From: Gaiella occulta
GTDB lineage: Bacteria > Actinomycetota > Thermoleophilia > Gaiellales > Gaiellaceae
DNA: 64,000 nucleotides
Reading direction: 5' to 3'
Assembly (NCBI RefSeq): GCF_003351045.1
Contig: NZ_QQZY01000002.1
Span: 186,001-250,000 of the forward strand
Below, piece by piece: positions 17,392-25,764 of this stretch. Below the pieces are notes generated by a model. It was not told the DNA's origin and ran no database searches. It saw only the letters and a program-made list of their open reading frames with translations. The stretch's first letter is position 1. Each line of letters starts with the position of its first letter. The position numbers and the translations under genes were made by a program.

Positions 17392-18464
17392 CCGCCGACT
17401 GCCTGAAATTGACGGTGTACTTCGGCGAGCGCGACCGCCTCGACGGCCATCTCGTCTCCGACGTGCTGCTCGACCTGTACCAGCGCCACGGGCTGCGGGC
17501 GGCGATCCTCGTGCGGGGCGTGGAGGGTTTCGGCATCAAGCACCGGCTGCACACGCAGCGTCTGCTGACGCTCTCGGAGGACATGCCGCTCGTCACCGTC
17601 GCCGTCGATACCCGCGAGCGGATCGAGGCCGTCCTGCCCGACGTGCAGGCCGTCCTCTGCGGCGGGCTCGTGACGCTCGAGCGCGCGCGGCTCGTGACGG
17701 ACATCGACGGTGCGGCGCCGCTTCCCGTCGAGCGGCACGACGCGACGAAGCTCACCCTCACCCTCGGGAGGCAGGAGCGCGTGCGCGGGCGCCCCGCCCA
17801 TCTGTGGGCGGTGGACGTGCTGCGACGGCACGGGGTCGCCGGCGCGACCGTGGTCGTCGGTGTCGACGGCATCGTGCACGGCGCACGGCGGCGCGCCCGC
17901 TTCTTCTCCGCGAACGCGGACGTGCCGCTGATGGTGATCTCCGTCGGGGCCGGCAGCGCGATCGCCGCTGCGCTCGCCGAGCTCGGGGCAAGCCTCGAGC
18001 GGCCGCTCCTCGCGCTCGAGCGCGTCCGCGTCTGCAAGCGCGACGGGATCGTCGTGGGCGCACCCTCGCACCTGCCGGAGACGGACCGGAGCGGCCTCGG
18101 CGTGTGGCAGAAGCTGATGGTCTACGCCGGCGAGCAGGCGCGCGCCGGACGGCATCCGCTCTACATCGAGCTCATCCACCGGCTGCGGCTCGAGGGCGCC
18201 GCCGGCGCCACGGCGGTGCGGGGCACGTGGGGATACTCGGGCGACCACGCGCCGCACGGCGACAGGCTGTTCGCCGTGCGCAGGCGCGTACCGGTGATCG
18301 TCAGCGTCGTCGACAGGCCGGAGGCGGCCCGGCGCTGGTGGGGGGTGATCGACGCGTTGACCACGGAGGCGGGGCTCGTCACGAGCGAGATGGTTCCCGC
18401 CTTCCGCGCCGTCGGCCCCGGCCTCGCGAGCGGCGGCCTGCGCCTCGCGCGGCTCGATCTCTGA
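17388..18464 (+). CDS. Protein with three tandem DUF190 domains
   Basis: A 358-residue protein made of three DUF190 (PII-like) repeats. Repeat 1 spans about residues 5-105 (LKLTVYFGERDRLDGH...LVRGVEGFG), repeat 2 about 118-225 (TKLTLTLGRQERVRG), and repeat 3 about 235-345 (QKLMVYAGEQARAGRHPLY...AVRGTWGYSG). DUF190 proteins are normally single-domain, about 110 residues, trimeric, and sit next to crcB; their function is not established. A covalent trimer fits the PII-like fold. Repeat 2 is the most diverged and lacks the aromatic core of the others. GTG start in GTGA overlap with crcB2. Confidence 0.85.
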   Translation: MTADCLKLTVYFGERDRLDGHLVSDVLLDLYQRHGLRAAILVRGVEGFGIKHRLHTQRLLTLSEDMPLVTVAVDTRERIEAVLPDVQAVLCGGLVTLERARLVTDIDGAAPLPVERHDATKLTLTLGRQERVRGRPAHLWAVDVLRRHGVAGATVVVGVDGIVHGARRRARFFSANADVPLMVISVGAGSAIAAALAELGASLERPLLALERVRVCKRDGIVVGAPSHLPETDRSGLGVWQKLMVYAGEQARAGRHPLYIELIHRLRLEGAAGATAVRGTWGYSGDHAPHGDRLFAVRRRVPVIVSVVDRPEAARRWWGVIDALTTEAGLVTSEMVPAFRAVGPGLASGGLRLARLDL

Positions 18465-18494
18465 GCGGACGCCGGCGAGCGCTACGGTGGTGGT

Positions 18495-18905
18495 GTGCCA
18501 GCCTGGCTGCCGATCGTCGCCGCCGTGGCGGCGGTCGGGCTCACGCTCTACGCCGCCTTCGTGCTCGCGCTCGTCGCCGCGGGACGCCGCGAGGGCGCCC
18601 GCGCGCTCGCGGGCTTCGTACCCGACTGCGCCGTCCTGTGCGCGCGCCTGCTGCGCGATCCGGGCGTGAAGCACCGCCACCGGCTCCTGCTCGCGCTCCT
18701 CGTCGCCTACCTCGCTCTTCCCTTCGATCTCGTGCCGGACGTCATCCCGGTCGCCGGTCAGCTCGACGATGCGATCGTCGTCGCCGTCGTGCTGCGCATC
18801 GTGCTGCGCGGAAGCGGAGTCGAGCGCGTGCGCCGGCACTGGCCGGGCCCCGAGGCATCGCTTCGGCTCGTGCTTCGCCTCGCCGGCGCGCAGCCGGCAC
18901 CGTAG
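18495..18905 (+). CDS. YkvA/DUF1232 family membrane protein
   Basis: A 136-residue protein with an N-terminal membrane helix (residues 4-26) and a DUF1232 core PFDLVPDVIPVAGQLDDAIV (about 76-95), the invariant block of the YkvA family. The family function is unknown. TACGGT at 18483-18488 lies six bases before GTG 18495, another leaderless-type start. It follows the crcB-DUF190 unit by 30 bases and is probably its own transcript. Confidence 0.8.
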   Translation: MPAWLPIVAAVAAVGLTLYAAFVLALVAAGRREGARALAGFVPDCAVLCARLLRDPGVKHRHRLLLALLVAYLALPFDLVPDVIPVAGQLDDAIVVAVVLRIVLRGSGVERVRRHWPGPEASLRLVLRLAGAQPAP

Positions 18906-18963
18906 CGCAGCCGGGCTCCTCGGCCGCGGCCGCGGAGCTATCATGGAAGGTGACGCACGCGCG

Positions 18964-19041
18964 ATGAGGCTCGCGCCCAACCGCCCTCCGGGGCTGATGG
19001 CCTCTACCAACCCAGGCACGACCCTCGGGAGGTGGAGATGA
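18964..19041 (+). CDS. Possible short leader ORF before the antiporter gene
   Basis: A 25-codon open frame (MRLAPNRPPGLMASTNPG...) whose TGA stop overlaps the antiporter ATG in an ATGA arrangement. TATCAT at 18939-18944 is a candidate -10 for the transcript. It may be a translationally coupled leader peptide, or simply a chance frame across the leader. There is no homology argument. Confidence 0.25.
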   Translation: MRLAPNRPPGLMASTNPGTTLGRWR

Positions 19042-20228
19042 GCGAGCTCGCGGTGGCAGCACTCCTGGCAGGCGTGATCCTCCTCGCCGGCACGATCTCG
19101 GTCGAGGCGGGCATCTCGGTGGCGCTGATCGAGCTTGCCGCCGGCGTGGCCGTCGGCAACGCGTTCGACGTGGGCGTGCCGGAGTGGCTCTCGTTCGTCG
19201 GCGGCTTCGCCGGTATCGTGCTCACCTTCCTCGCCGGCGCCGAGGTCGACGTGCCCCAGTTCAGGCGCGAGTGGAGGGCCTCGCTTCTGCTCGGCGGCGC
19301 GAGCTTCGCCGCGCCGTTCGCTCTCGTGGGCCTGTTCGCCTACTACGGGCTCGGCTGGAACCGCGAGCAGGCGGAGATCGCGGGGATCGCGCTCTCGACG
19401 ACGAGCCTCGCCGTCGTCTACGCGGTCCTCGTCGAGACGGGACTGAACCAGACCCTGATCGGCAAGCGTGTGATGTCGGCGACGTTCGTGACCGACCTCG
19501 GCACCGCGGTCGCCCTCTCGATCCTGTTCGTCACGCCGAGCATCTGGGTCGTGCCGTTCGCCGGCGTCACCGTCCTGTTCGTGCTGGGGCTGCCGCGTGC
19601 GGCGCCGTGGTTCTTCCGCCGCTACGGCAACCGCGTCATCGAGCCGGAGATAAAGCTCGTCTTCGCCGCCCTCTTCCTCCTCATGTGGCTCGGCGACCGG
19701 GCACACTCCCATGCCGTGCTGCCGGCGTTCATCCTCGGGCTCGTGCTCTCGTCCCACTACGCCGCGCATCGCAAGGAGCAGGAGCGGCTGCGCGTGGTCG
19801 CGTTCGCCTTCCTGACCCCGTTCTTCTTCCTGAAGGGCGGGATGAACGTGTCGGCGCCGGCGCTGTGGTCGAACCTCGGCCTCCTCGGGCTGCTCTTCCT
19901 CGCCAAGATGACCCCGAAGCTCGCGGCCGTCTACCCGCTTGCGCGGCGCTCCTGCGCGCCCCATGCGGGCTTCACGACGCTGCTGATGTCGACGGGCCTC
20001 ACGTTCGGCACGATCAGCTCCCTCTACGGCCTGCAGGCCGGCATCATCGACGAGACCCAGTTCTCCCTGCTCGTCGCCGTCGTCGTGCTGTCCGCCATCG
20101 TGCCGACGGTGATCGCCCAGCGCTTCCTGCAGCCGGATGCCGCAGCGGAGCGGACGCATGACGAGGCCGTCCCTGCTGCGCCGGCTCCCGCGCGCCCGGC
20201 GCACACGACCGAGGAGGCGACGGCGTAG
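19038..20228 (+). CDS. CPA2-type Na+/H+ (or K+/H+) antiporter
   Basis: A 396-residue multi-pass cation:proton antiporter of the Na+/H+ exchanger fold with about 12 hydrophobic helices. Recognisable parts are ISVALIELAAGVAVG, FLAGAEVDVPQFRREW (helix 3 with the common E/D motif), IALSTTSLAVVYAVL and the FFFLKGGMNVS segment near residue 270. There is no C-terminal TrkA domain, but an Ala/Pro-rich tail. ATG 19038 follows GGGAGGTGGAG, a good Shine-Dalgarno. The UspA gene begins immediately after the stop, suggesting co-expression of stress protein and transporter. Ion specificity cannot be read from sequence. Confidence 0.88.
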   Translation: MSELAVAALLAGVILLAGTISVEAGISVALIELAAGVAVGNAFDVGVPEWLSFVGGFAGIVLTFLAGAEVDVPQFRREWRASLLLGGASFAAPFALVGLFAYYGLGWNREQAEIAGIALSTTSLAVVYAVLVETGLNQTLIGKRVMSATFVTDLGTAVALSILFVTPSIWVVPFAGVTVLFVLGLPRAAPWFFRRYGNRVIEPEIKLVFAALFLLMWLGDRAHSHAVLPAFILGLVLSSHYAAHRKEQERLRVVAFAFLTPFFFLKGGMNVSAPALWSNLGLLGLLFLAKMTPKLAAVYPLARRSCAPHAGFTTLLMSTGLTFGTISSLYGLQAGIIDETQFSLLVAVVVLSAIVPTVIAQRFLQPDAAAERTHDEAVPAAPAPARPAHTTEEATA

Positions 20229-20651
20229 ATGCCGTTCGAACGGATACTCGTGGCCGTCGACGGCTCGGAGAGCTCGAACCGGGCGCTCGCGAAGGCGCTC
20301 GAGCTGGCGTCGCTGACCGGCGCCGAGCTGCACGCCCTCGCGGTCGAGGGGCCGCTGCCCGCCTACGCGGCAACGGTGGGCGAGGTCGACGAGGTGAAGC
20401 GCGAGAAGGACGCGTTCTTCCGCCGCCTCGCGAGCGGCGTGCGCGCCCGTGCCGACGCCGCCGGCGTGCCGATCGCCGTCGACATCCGGCCCGGCCATGC
20501 CGCCGAGCTGATCGTGAGGGTCGCGGCGGAGCGCGGTGCCGACCTGATCGTGCTCGGACGTCGAGGCCACTTCCTGCGCGACCATCTGCTCGGCTCCACG
20601 GCCGACCGCGTCACGGAGAGCGCCGACTGCCCGGTGATGATCGTCAAGTAG
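20229..20651 (+). CDS. Universal stress protein, ATP-binding type
   Basis: A 140-residue single UspA domain. The ATP-binding pattern G-x2-G-x9-G-S/T is present in GRRGHFLRDHLLGST (residues about 112-126), and VAVDGSESSNRALAKAL marks the N-terminal strand-loop-helix. The ATG directly abuts the antiporter stop codon. UspA proteins next to CPA2 antiporters often act as regulatory nucleotide sensors of the transporter; this is inference from position. Confidence 0.92.
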   Translation: MPFERILVAVDGSESSNRALAKALELASLTGAELHALAVEGPLPAYAATVGEVDEVKREKDAFFRRLASGVRARADAAGVPIAVDIRPGHAAELIVRVAAERGADLIVLGRRGHFLRDHLLGSTADRVTESADCPVMIVK

Positions 20652-20732
20652 CCCGACGGGGGACTGCGAGGAGTCCCGGCCGGCGGCGGCCCTCGCAGGA
20701 AGACGCCCGCCGCCGCAGAAGCAGCAGTCCCG

Positions 20733-22940
20733 ATGGCTACGAGAAGGAAGAAGCCCGTCAAGCGGGCGCCGAGGCCGTCCACGCCGTCGCGCGTCAAGAA
20801 GCGGCCGGCCAGGACGCGATCGCACCACCATCCCGAGCTCTGGGGGCTCGGGATGGTCGCGGTCGGCCTCTTCCTCGCGACCGTGATCTGGCTCGGATGG
20901 GACGGAGGCATGGTGGGCGCGAGGATCGCCGACGGCCTCGAGAGCGCGCTCGGCGCCGCCTCCTACGCGCTGCCGCTCGTCCTCGTCGGCCTCGGCTCGC
21001 TCATGCTCGTGCGCAGCGCGCTCGTCGACTTCACGCCGTTCCGCACCGGGCTCGTCGTCGGCTCGGTCGGCCTCATGGTCGCCCTCGGCCGCGACCACGG
21101 AGGCGCCGCGGGCTCCGTGCTCGGCGGCGGGCTCGCTCGTGCCGTCGGCGACACGGGTGCCGCCATCGTCGGCGTCACCCTCTTCCTGGCCGGGGCGCTG
21201 CTCCTGTCGGGCGCCTCTGCCGGCGCGCTCCTGCGCCGCTCGGGCCATGCCGTGCGGCGCGCAGGGTCTGCGGCGCGGCGGTCGTTCGATGGGCTCGACC
21301 TGCCGGAGATTCCGAGCTGGAGCGAGGAGGAGCAGCCGGCGCCGCGTTCCTCGCAGCGGGCGCGCGCCCCGGTCGACGGCGCCGAGCAGTACCCGGACAT
21401 CGTCACGGCGGGGGCCCCGCCGCTCGTACTGCCCGAGCAGCTCGAGACGGCGGCGCCGACGTCGGAGCCCGGCGACGGGGACATCGACTTCGACGCGCCG
21501 CACGCGGGCGAGTATCGGCTGCCGGAGCGCACGCTGCTGAAGGCGTCTCCTGCCGTCAAGGGCGACAACGCCGAGGCGAGCGCCCGCACAGCGCAGCTGC
21601 TCGTGCAGACGCTGGCGCACTTCGGGGTCGACGCGACGATCGTCGGCCAGATAGCCGGGCCGCGTGTCGTCCGCTACGAGCTGCAGCTCGCGCCGGGCAC
21701 GAAGGTGTCGAAGGTGGCGGGTCTCAAGGACGACCTCTCGTACGCGCTCGCAACCACGGAGATCCGCATCCTCGCCCCGATCCCGGGCAAGCAGGCGGTT
21801 GGCGTCGAGGTGCCGAACCTGTCTCCGAGGCTCGTCACGCTCGGCGACATCTTCGGCGACCTGCCGGGCCAGGCGAGCCCGCTGTCGGTGTGGCTCGGCA
21901 AGGACATCTCCGGCAACGCCGTCTGGACCGACCTCGCGCGCATGCCGCACCTGCTCATCGCCGGCACGACCGGTGCGGGCAAGTCCGGCTGCATCAACGC
22001 GCTGCTCACCTCCATCCTGCTGCGCTCGACCCCGGACGAGGTGCGCATGATCCTCATCGACCCGAAGCGCATCGAGCTCAACTACTACGAGTCGATCCCG
22101 CACCTGCTGACGCCGGTCGTCTCCAACCCGAAGGAGGCCTCGGCCGTCCTCCAGAACGTCGTCGCCGAGATGGAGCGCCGCTACGAGCGCCTCTCCATCA
22201 TCCGCGCCCGCAACCTGCCCGAGGCGAACCGCACGTTCAAGGCGCGTGGGGATGACCCGCTGCCCTACCTCCTCGTCGTGATCGACGAGCTCGCCGATCT
22301 CATGATGGTCTCTCCGCAGGCGGTGGAGGACGCGATCATCCGGCTCGCGCAGAAGTCGCGTGCCGTCGGCATCCACCTCGTGCTCGCCACCCAGCGTCCC
22401 TCGGTGGACGTGATCACGGGCATGATCAAGGCGAACGTGCCGTCGCGCATCGCGTTCGCGGTGTCGAGCCAGACGGACTCGCGCGTCATCCTCGACACGT
22501 CGGGAGCCGAGAGCCTGCTCGGCCAGGGGGACATGCTGTTCAAGCCGCTCGGCACGTCGCGCATGCAGCGCGTCCAGGGCGCCTACGTGTCCGAGGAGGA
22601 GGTCGCGATGATCGTCGAGCAGTGCCGCCGCCAGCGCGGACAGCAGCTCGACGAGACGCTGCTCGAGGCTCCCGAGGCGGCCGAGCTCGCGGACGGCGAC
22701 GACGGCGAGTTCGATCCGGACGAGGATCCGCTGCTCGACCGGGCGATCGAGATCGTCGTGCAGACGCAGACCGCCTCCGTCTCGCTCCTGCAGCGACGCC
22801 TCCGCGTCGGCTACACGCGCGCAGGACGCCTCGTCGACATGCTCGAGCGGCGCGGCATCATCTCCGGCTACGAGGGCTCGAAGCCCCGCCGCGTGCTGAT
22901 CGAGGAGGCGCAGCTCGCATCGGTCGTCGCGCGCGACTGA
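20733..22940 (+). CDS. ftsK: FtsK/SpoIIIE DNA translocase
   Basis: A 735-residue FtsK that pumps DNA at the division septum and activates XerCD recombination. After a basic N-terminus, four hydrophobic helices fall within about residues 35-170. A short Pro/Glu linker follows, then the motor: AGTTGAGKSGCINALL (Walker A, about 410-425), VVIDELADLMMV (Walker B, about 514-525) and LATQRPSVDVITG. The C-terminal gamma winged helix (TASVSLLQRRLRVGYTRAGR) reads KOPS sequences. The linker is much shorter than in E. coli, as usual for this lineage. ATG 20733 was chosen as the first start after the upstream stop. It lies just after uspA. Confidence 0.97.
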   Translation: MATRRKKPVKRAPRPSTPSRVKKRPARTRSHHHPELWGLGMVAVGLFLATVIWLGWDGGMVGARIADGLESALGAASYALPLVLVGLGSLMLVRSALVDFTPFRTGLVVGSVGLMVALGRDHGGAAGSVLGGGLARAVGDTGAAIVGVTLFLAGALLLSGASAGALLRRSGHAVRRAGSAARRSFDGLDLPEIPSWSEEEQPAPRSSQRARAPVDGAEQYPDIVTAGAPPLVLPEQLETAAPTSEPGDGDIDFDAPHAGEYRLPERTLLKASPAVKGDNAEASARTAQLLVQTLAHFGVDATIVGQIAGPRVVRYELQLAPGTKVSKVAGLKDDLSYALATTEIRILAPIPGKQAVGVEVPNLSPRLVTLGDIFGDLPGQASPLSVWLGKDISGNAVWTDLARMPHLLIAGTTGAGKSGCINALLTSILLRSTPDEVRMILIDPKRIELNYYESIPHLLTPVVSNPKEASAVLQNVVAEMERRYERLSIIRARNLPEANRTFKARGDDPLPYLLVVIDELADLMMVSPQAVEDAIIRLAQKSRAVGIHLVLATQRPSVDVITGMIKANVPSRIAFAVSSQTDSRVILDTSGAESLLGQGDMLFKPLGTSRMQRVQGAYVSEEEVAMIVEQCRRQRGQQLDETLLEAPEAAELADGDDGEFDPDEDPLLDRAIEIVVQTQTASVSLLQRRLRVGYTRAGRLVDMLERRGIISGYEGSKPRRVLIEEAQLASVVARD

Positions 22941-23103
22941 GCGCCGCGTTCGCGCTCGGTGGGCCGGCGTGCGCAGGCGGCGGAGAGCGGTTAGGCTTCG
23001 CGGCGGTCGTGGCGCGGCTGTGCGCGTGGACGCCGTGCCAACTTCCGCTCGAATCCCCCGTCACAGAACCGGGTACCGAATCATCAGGTCACAAGGAGGG
23101 CAC

Positions 23104-24117
23104 GTGGCAATTCGCAAGAGAACAGTCGGTGTCGCACTGGCGCTCGTCGCCGTGCTCGCACTGTCGCTCGCATCCATCGGGTCGGCGTCGTCTGCCAAAT
23201 CCGAGGCGACCATCAAGGTCGCGCTCATCACCGACATCGGTGGACTCAACGACAAGGGCTTCAACGCCCTCGCCAACGTCGGCCTGCAGACGGCGAAGAA
23301 GAAGCTCAAGGTGCAGGGCCGGGTCTTCATCTCGAAGTCGGCCGCCGACTACGTGCCGAACCTGTCGGCAGCGGCGCGCGGGAACTACGACCTCGTGATC
23401 GCGGTCGGCTTCCTCATGTCGGACTCCCTGTCCGCGGTGGCCAAGAAGTTCCCGAAGACGAAGTTCGCGATCGTGGACGTGAGCGCACCCTTCATGAAGG
23501 GCAAGCCGAAGAACGTTCGCGGCATCGTCTTCGCCGAGCAGGAGGCCGGCTACCTCGCGGGCGTCGCAGCGGCGACCGTGAGCAAGACGGGCACCGTGAG
23601 CACGATCGGCGGCATCAAGATCCCGCCGGTCGACGCCTTCATCGCCGGCTTCCAGGCCGGTGCCAAGGCGACGAAGCCCGGCATCACGCTGCTGAACGAC
23701 TACTCGCAGGACTTCGTCGACCAGGCGAAGTGCAAGGAGCTCGCCCTCAACCAGATCGCCCAGGGCTCGGACGTCGTCTTCCAGGTCGCGGGCGGCTGCG
23801 GCCTCGGCGCTCTCAGCGCCGCACAGGAGAAGGGCGTCTGGGGCATCGGCGTCGACAACGACCAGAGCTTCCTCGGCAAGCACGTGCTGACGAGCGCCCA
23901 GAAGAAGGTCGACCAGGGCGTCTTCCAGACGATCCAGCTCGTGACGACCGGTAAGTTCAAGGGCGGCGTCGACGGCCTCTTCAGCGTGAAGAACGACGGC
24001 GTCGGCTTCGGCAAGGTCAGCCCGGCTGCTCCTCCGACGCTCGCTGCCAAGCTCGCGTCGGTGTCGGCGGCGATCAAGGCCGGCAAGATCAGCAAGATCC
24101 CGCGTCTCGTCAAGTAG
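23104..24117 (+). CDS. BMP-family nucleoside-binding protein of an ABC importer
   Basis: A 337-residue exported basic-membrane-protein (BMP/PnrA-like) solute-binding protein, expected to bind purine nucleosides. It has a signal peptide (MAIRKRTVGVALALVAVLAL then SIGSASSA). The family motifs VALITDIGGLNDKGFNALA, EQEAGYLAGVAAA and VFQVAGGCGLGALSAA are clear. Unlike most BMP proteins it has no lipobox cysteine, so it would be released or held by other means. AAGGAGG at 23093-23099 is a strong Shine-Dalgarno before GTG 23104. A possible -10 (TAGGCT) lies about 110 bases upstream of the start codon. Confidence 0.92.
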   Translation: MAIRKRTVGVALALVAVLALSLASIGSASSAKSEATIKVALITDIGGLNDKGFNALANVGLQTAKKKLKVQGRVFISKSAADYVPNLSAAARGNYDLVIAVGFLMSDSLSAVAKKFPKTKFAIVDVSAPFMKGKPKNVRGIVFAEQEAGYLAGVAAATVSKTGTVSTIGGIKIPPVDAFIAGFQAGAKATKPGITLLNDYSQDFVDQAKCKELALNQIAQGSDVVFQVAGGCGLGALSAAQEKGVWGIGVDNDQSFLGKHVLTSAQKKVDQGVFQTIQLVTTGKFKGGVDGLFSVKNDGVGFGKVSPAAPPTLAAKLASVSAAIKAGKISKIPRLVK

Positions 24118-24137
24118 GGCGACGGCGCAACGCGATC

Positions 24138-24172
24138 GCGCGAGAGGCGGGCCGACGGCCCGCCTCTCGCGC
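24138..24172 (+). terminator. GC hairpin after the BMP gene
   Basis: A perfect 16-bp stem (core GAGAGGCGGGCC / GGCCCGCCTCTC) with a three-base loop, followed by GCTCTCTGG rather than a T-run. It sits between the abundant binding-protein gene and the ATPase gene. It could end most transcripts or protect the binding-protein mRNA, giving the usual excess of binding protein. Confidence 0.6.
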
Positions 24173-24234
24173 TCTCTGGGCAGCGCCGACGCTTGCAGCG
24201 CCGTCCTCCAGCACGAACCGTAGAATCCGCCGAC

Positions 24235-25764
24235 ATGTCCGAGCGCCCTGTCGTCCTCGAGATGTCCCACATCCGCAAGGAGTTCCCGGGGGTGCTCGCC
24301 AACGACGACGTCAGCCTCGATCTGCTCGAGGGCGAGGTGCATGCGCTGCTCGGCGAGAACGGCGCCGGCAAGTCGACGCTGATGAACATCCTCTACGGCC
24401 TCTACCACCCGGACGAGGGCGAGATCCGCATCAACGGGAAGCAGGTGCGCCTCGGCTCGCCGCGCGCCGCCATCGACGCGGGCGTCGGCATGGTGCACCA
24501 GCACTTCATGCTCATCCCGGTGATGACCGTGACCGAGAACATCGTGCTCGCATCCGAGCCCGTGCGCGACGGCGTCTTCCTCGACTACGCGACGGCCGAG
24601 GAGCAGGTGCGCGAGATCTCCGAGCGCTTCGGGCTCGCCGTCGACCCGCGCGCGAAGATCGCGAACATCACCGTCGGCCAGCAGCAGCGCGTCGAGATCC
24701 TGAAGGCCCTGTATCGCAACGCGGACATCCTCGTGCTCGACGAGCCCACCGCCGTGTTGACGCCGCAAGAGGCGCGGGAGTTGTTCGACATCGTGCGCAG
24801 CCTCACCGCGCAGGGGAAGTCGATCATCTTCATCAGCCACAAGCTCAACGAGGTGCTCGAGATCGCCGAGCGCATCTCCGTGCTGCGGCGCGGACGGCTC
24901 GTGCAGACCCTGCCCGCCGCCGGGGCGACGGAGAGCAGCCTGGCGCGGCTGATGGTCGGCCGCGACGTGCTGCTGCGTGTCGAGAAGGGCCATTCGACCC
25001 CGGCCGCGCCGCTACTCGAGGTGAACGGCCTCACCGTGATCGACGACCGTGGCATCGACAAGGTGCGCGACGTCTCCTTCCAGGTGCGGGCGGGGGAGAT
25101 CGTGGGCATCGCCGGCGTCGACGGAAACGGGCAGACCGAGCTCATCGACGCGCTCACCGGGCTGCGCAAGGCGGCCGCCGGCAGCGTCACGGTCGCGGGC
25201 ACGGATGTGAGCGGGGCCTCGCCCCGCGCGGTGCTCGACACGGGGCTCGGCCACGTGCCCGAGGACAGGCAGCGGCGCGGCCTCGTGCTCGAGTTCTCGA
25301 TCGCCGAGAACATCGCCCTGCACGACTACCGCAGGCCGCCCGCCTCGAAGCACGGGTGGCTGTTCCCGGCGCGGCTCGTCGAACGCGCGCAGAGGCTGAT
25401 CGACGCGTTCGACGTGCGCGGCGGCGGCCCGCGTACGCGCGCCGGCGCGCTCTCCGGCGGCAACCAGCAGAAGGTGATCCTCGCACGTGAGATCGAGCGC
25501 AACCCGAAGGCGTTGGTCGCCGCGCAGCCCACGCGCGGGCTCGACGTCGGCGCGATCGAGTTCGTGCACCGCCGGCTCGTGGAGGAGCGCGACGAGGGGC
25601 GCGCGATCCTGCTCGTGTCGCTCGAGCTCGAGGAGGTGCTGTCGCTGTCCGACCGCATCCTCGTGATGTACGAGGGCCGGATCGTGGGCGAGTTCCCGCC
25701 CACCGCCGGCGAGGAGGAGCTCGGCATCGCCATGACCGGCGGGCGCCGCGAGGCGGCAGCGTGA
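24235..25764 (+). CDS. Nucleoside ABC importer, double ATP-binding protein
   Basis: A 509-residue fused dimer of ABC domains, as in YufO/RbsA-type importers. Domain 1 has Walker A GENGAGKST (40-48), a degenerate signature VGQQQRVEILKAL and Walker B ILVLDEPTAVL. Domain 2 has the degenerate Walker A GVDGNGQTEL typical of this class, the signature LSGGNQQKVILARE and ALVAAQPTRGLD in place of the usual Walker B. A TAGAAT -10 lies 8 bases before ATG 24235, so the transporter genes have their own start after the hairpin at 24138. It overlaps permease 1 by 4 bases. Confidence 0.95.
   Translation: MSERPVVLEMSHIRKEFPGVLANDDVSLDLLEGEVHALLGENGAGKSTLMNILYGLYHPDEGEIRINGKQVRLGSPRAAIDAGVGMVHQHFMLIPVMTVTENIVLASEPVRDGVFLDYATAEEQVREISERFGLAVDPRAKIANITVGQQQRVEILKALYRNADILVLDEPTAVLTPQEARELFDIVRSLTAQGKSIIFISHKLNEVLEIAERISVLRRGRLVQTLPAAGATESSLARLMVGRDVLLRVEKGHSTPAAPLLEVNGLTVIDDRGIDKVRDVSFQVRAGEIVGIAGVDGNGQTELIDALTGLRKAAAGSVTVAGTDVSGASPRAVLDTGLGHVPEDRQRRGLVLEFSIAENIALHDYRRPPASKHGWLFPARLVERAQRLIDAFDVRGGGPRTRAGALSGGNQQKVILAREIERNPKALVAAQPTRGLDVGAIEFVHRRLVEERDEGRAILLVSLELEEVLSLSDRILVMYEGRIVGEFPPTAGEEELGIAMTGGRREAAA

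Noticed and set aside
16797-22376. A 1859-codon open frame on the minus strand
   Set aside because: It lies opposite crcB, DUF190, antiporter, UspA and FtsK genes whose motifs are unambiguous. High GC removes stop codons from antisense frames; the translation is low-complexity and shows no domain.
22941-23103. Purine riboswitch in the BMP gene leader
   Set aside because: The 163-base leader has a candidate -10 and a Shine-Dalgarno, but I see no three-way-junction purine aptamer core.
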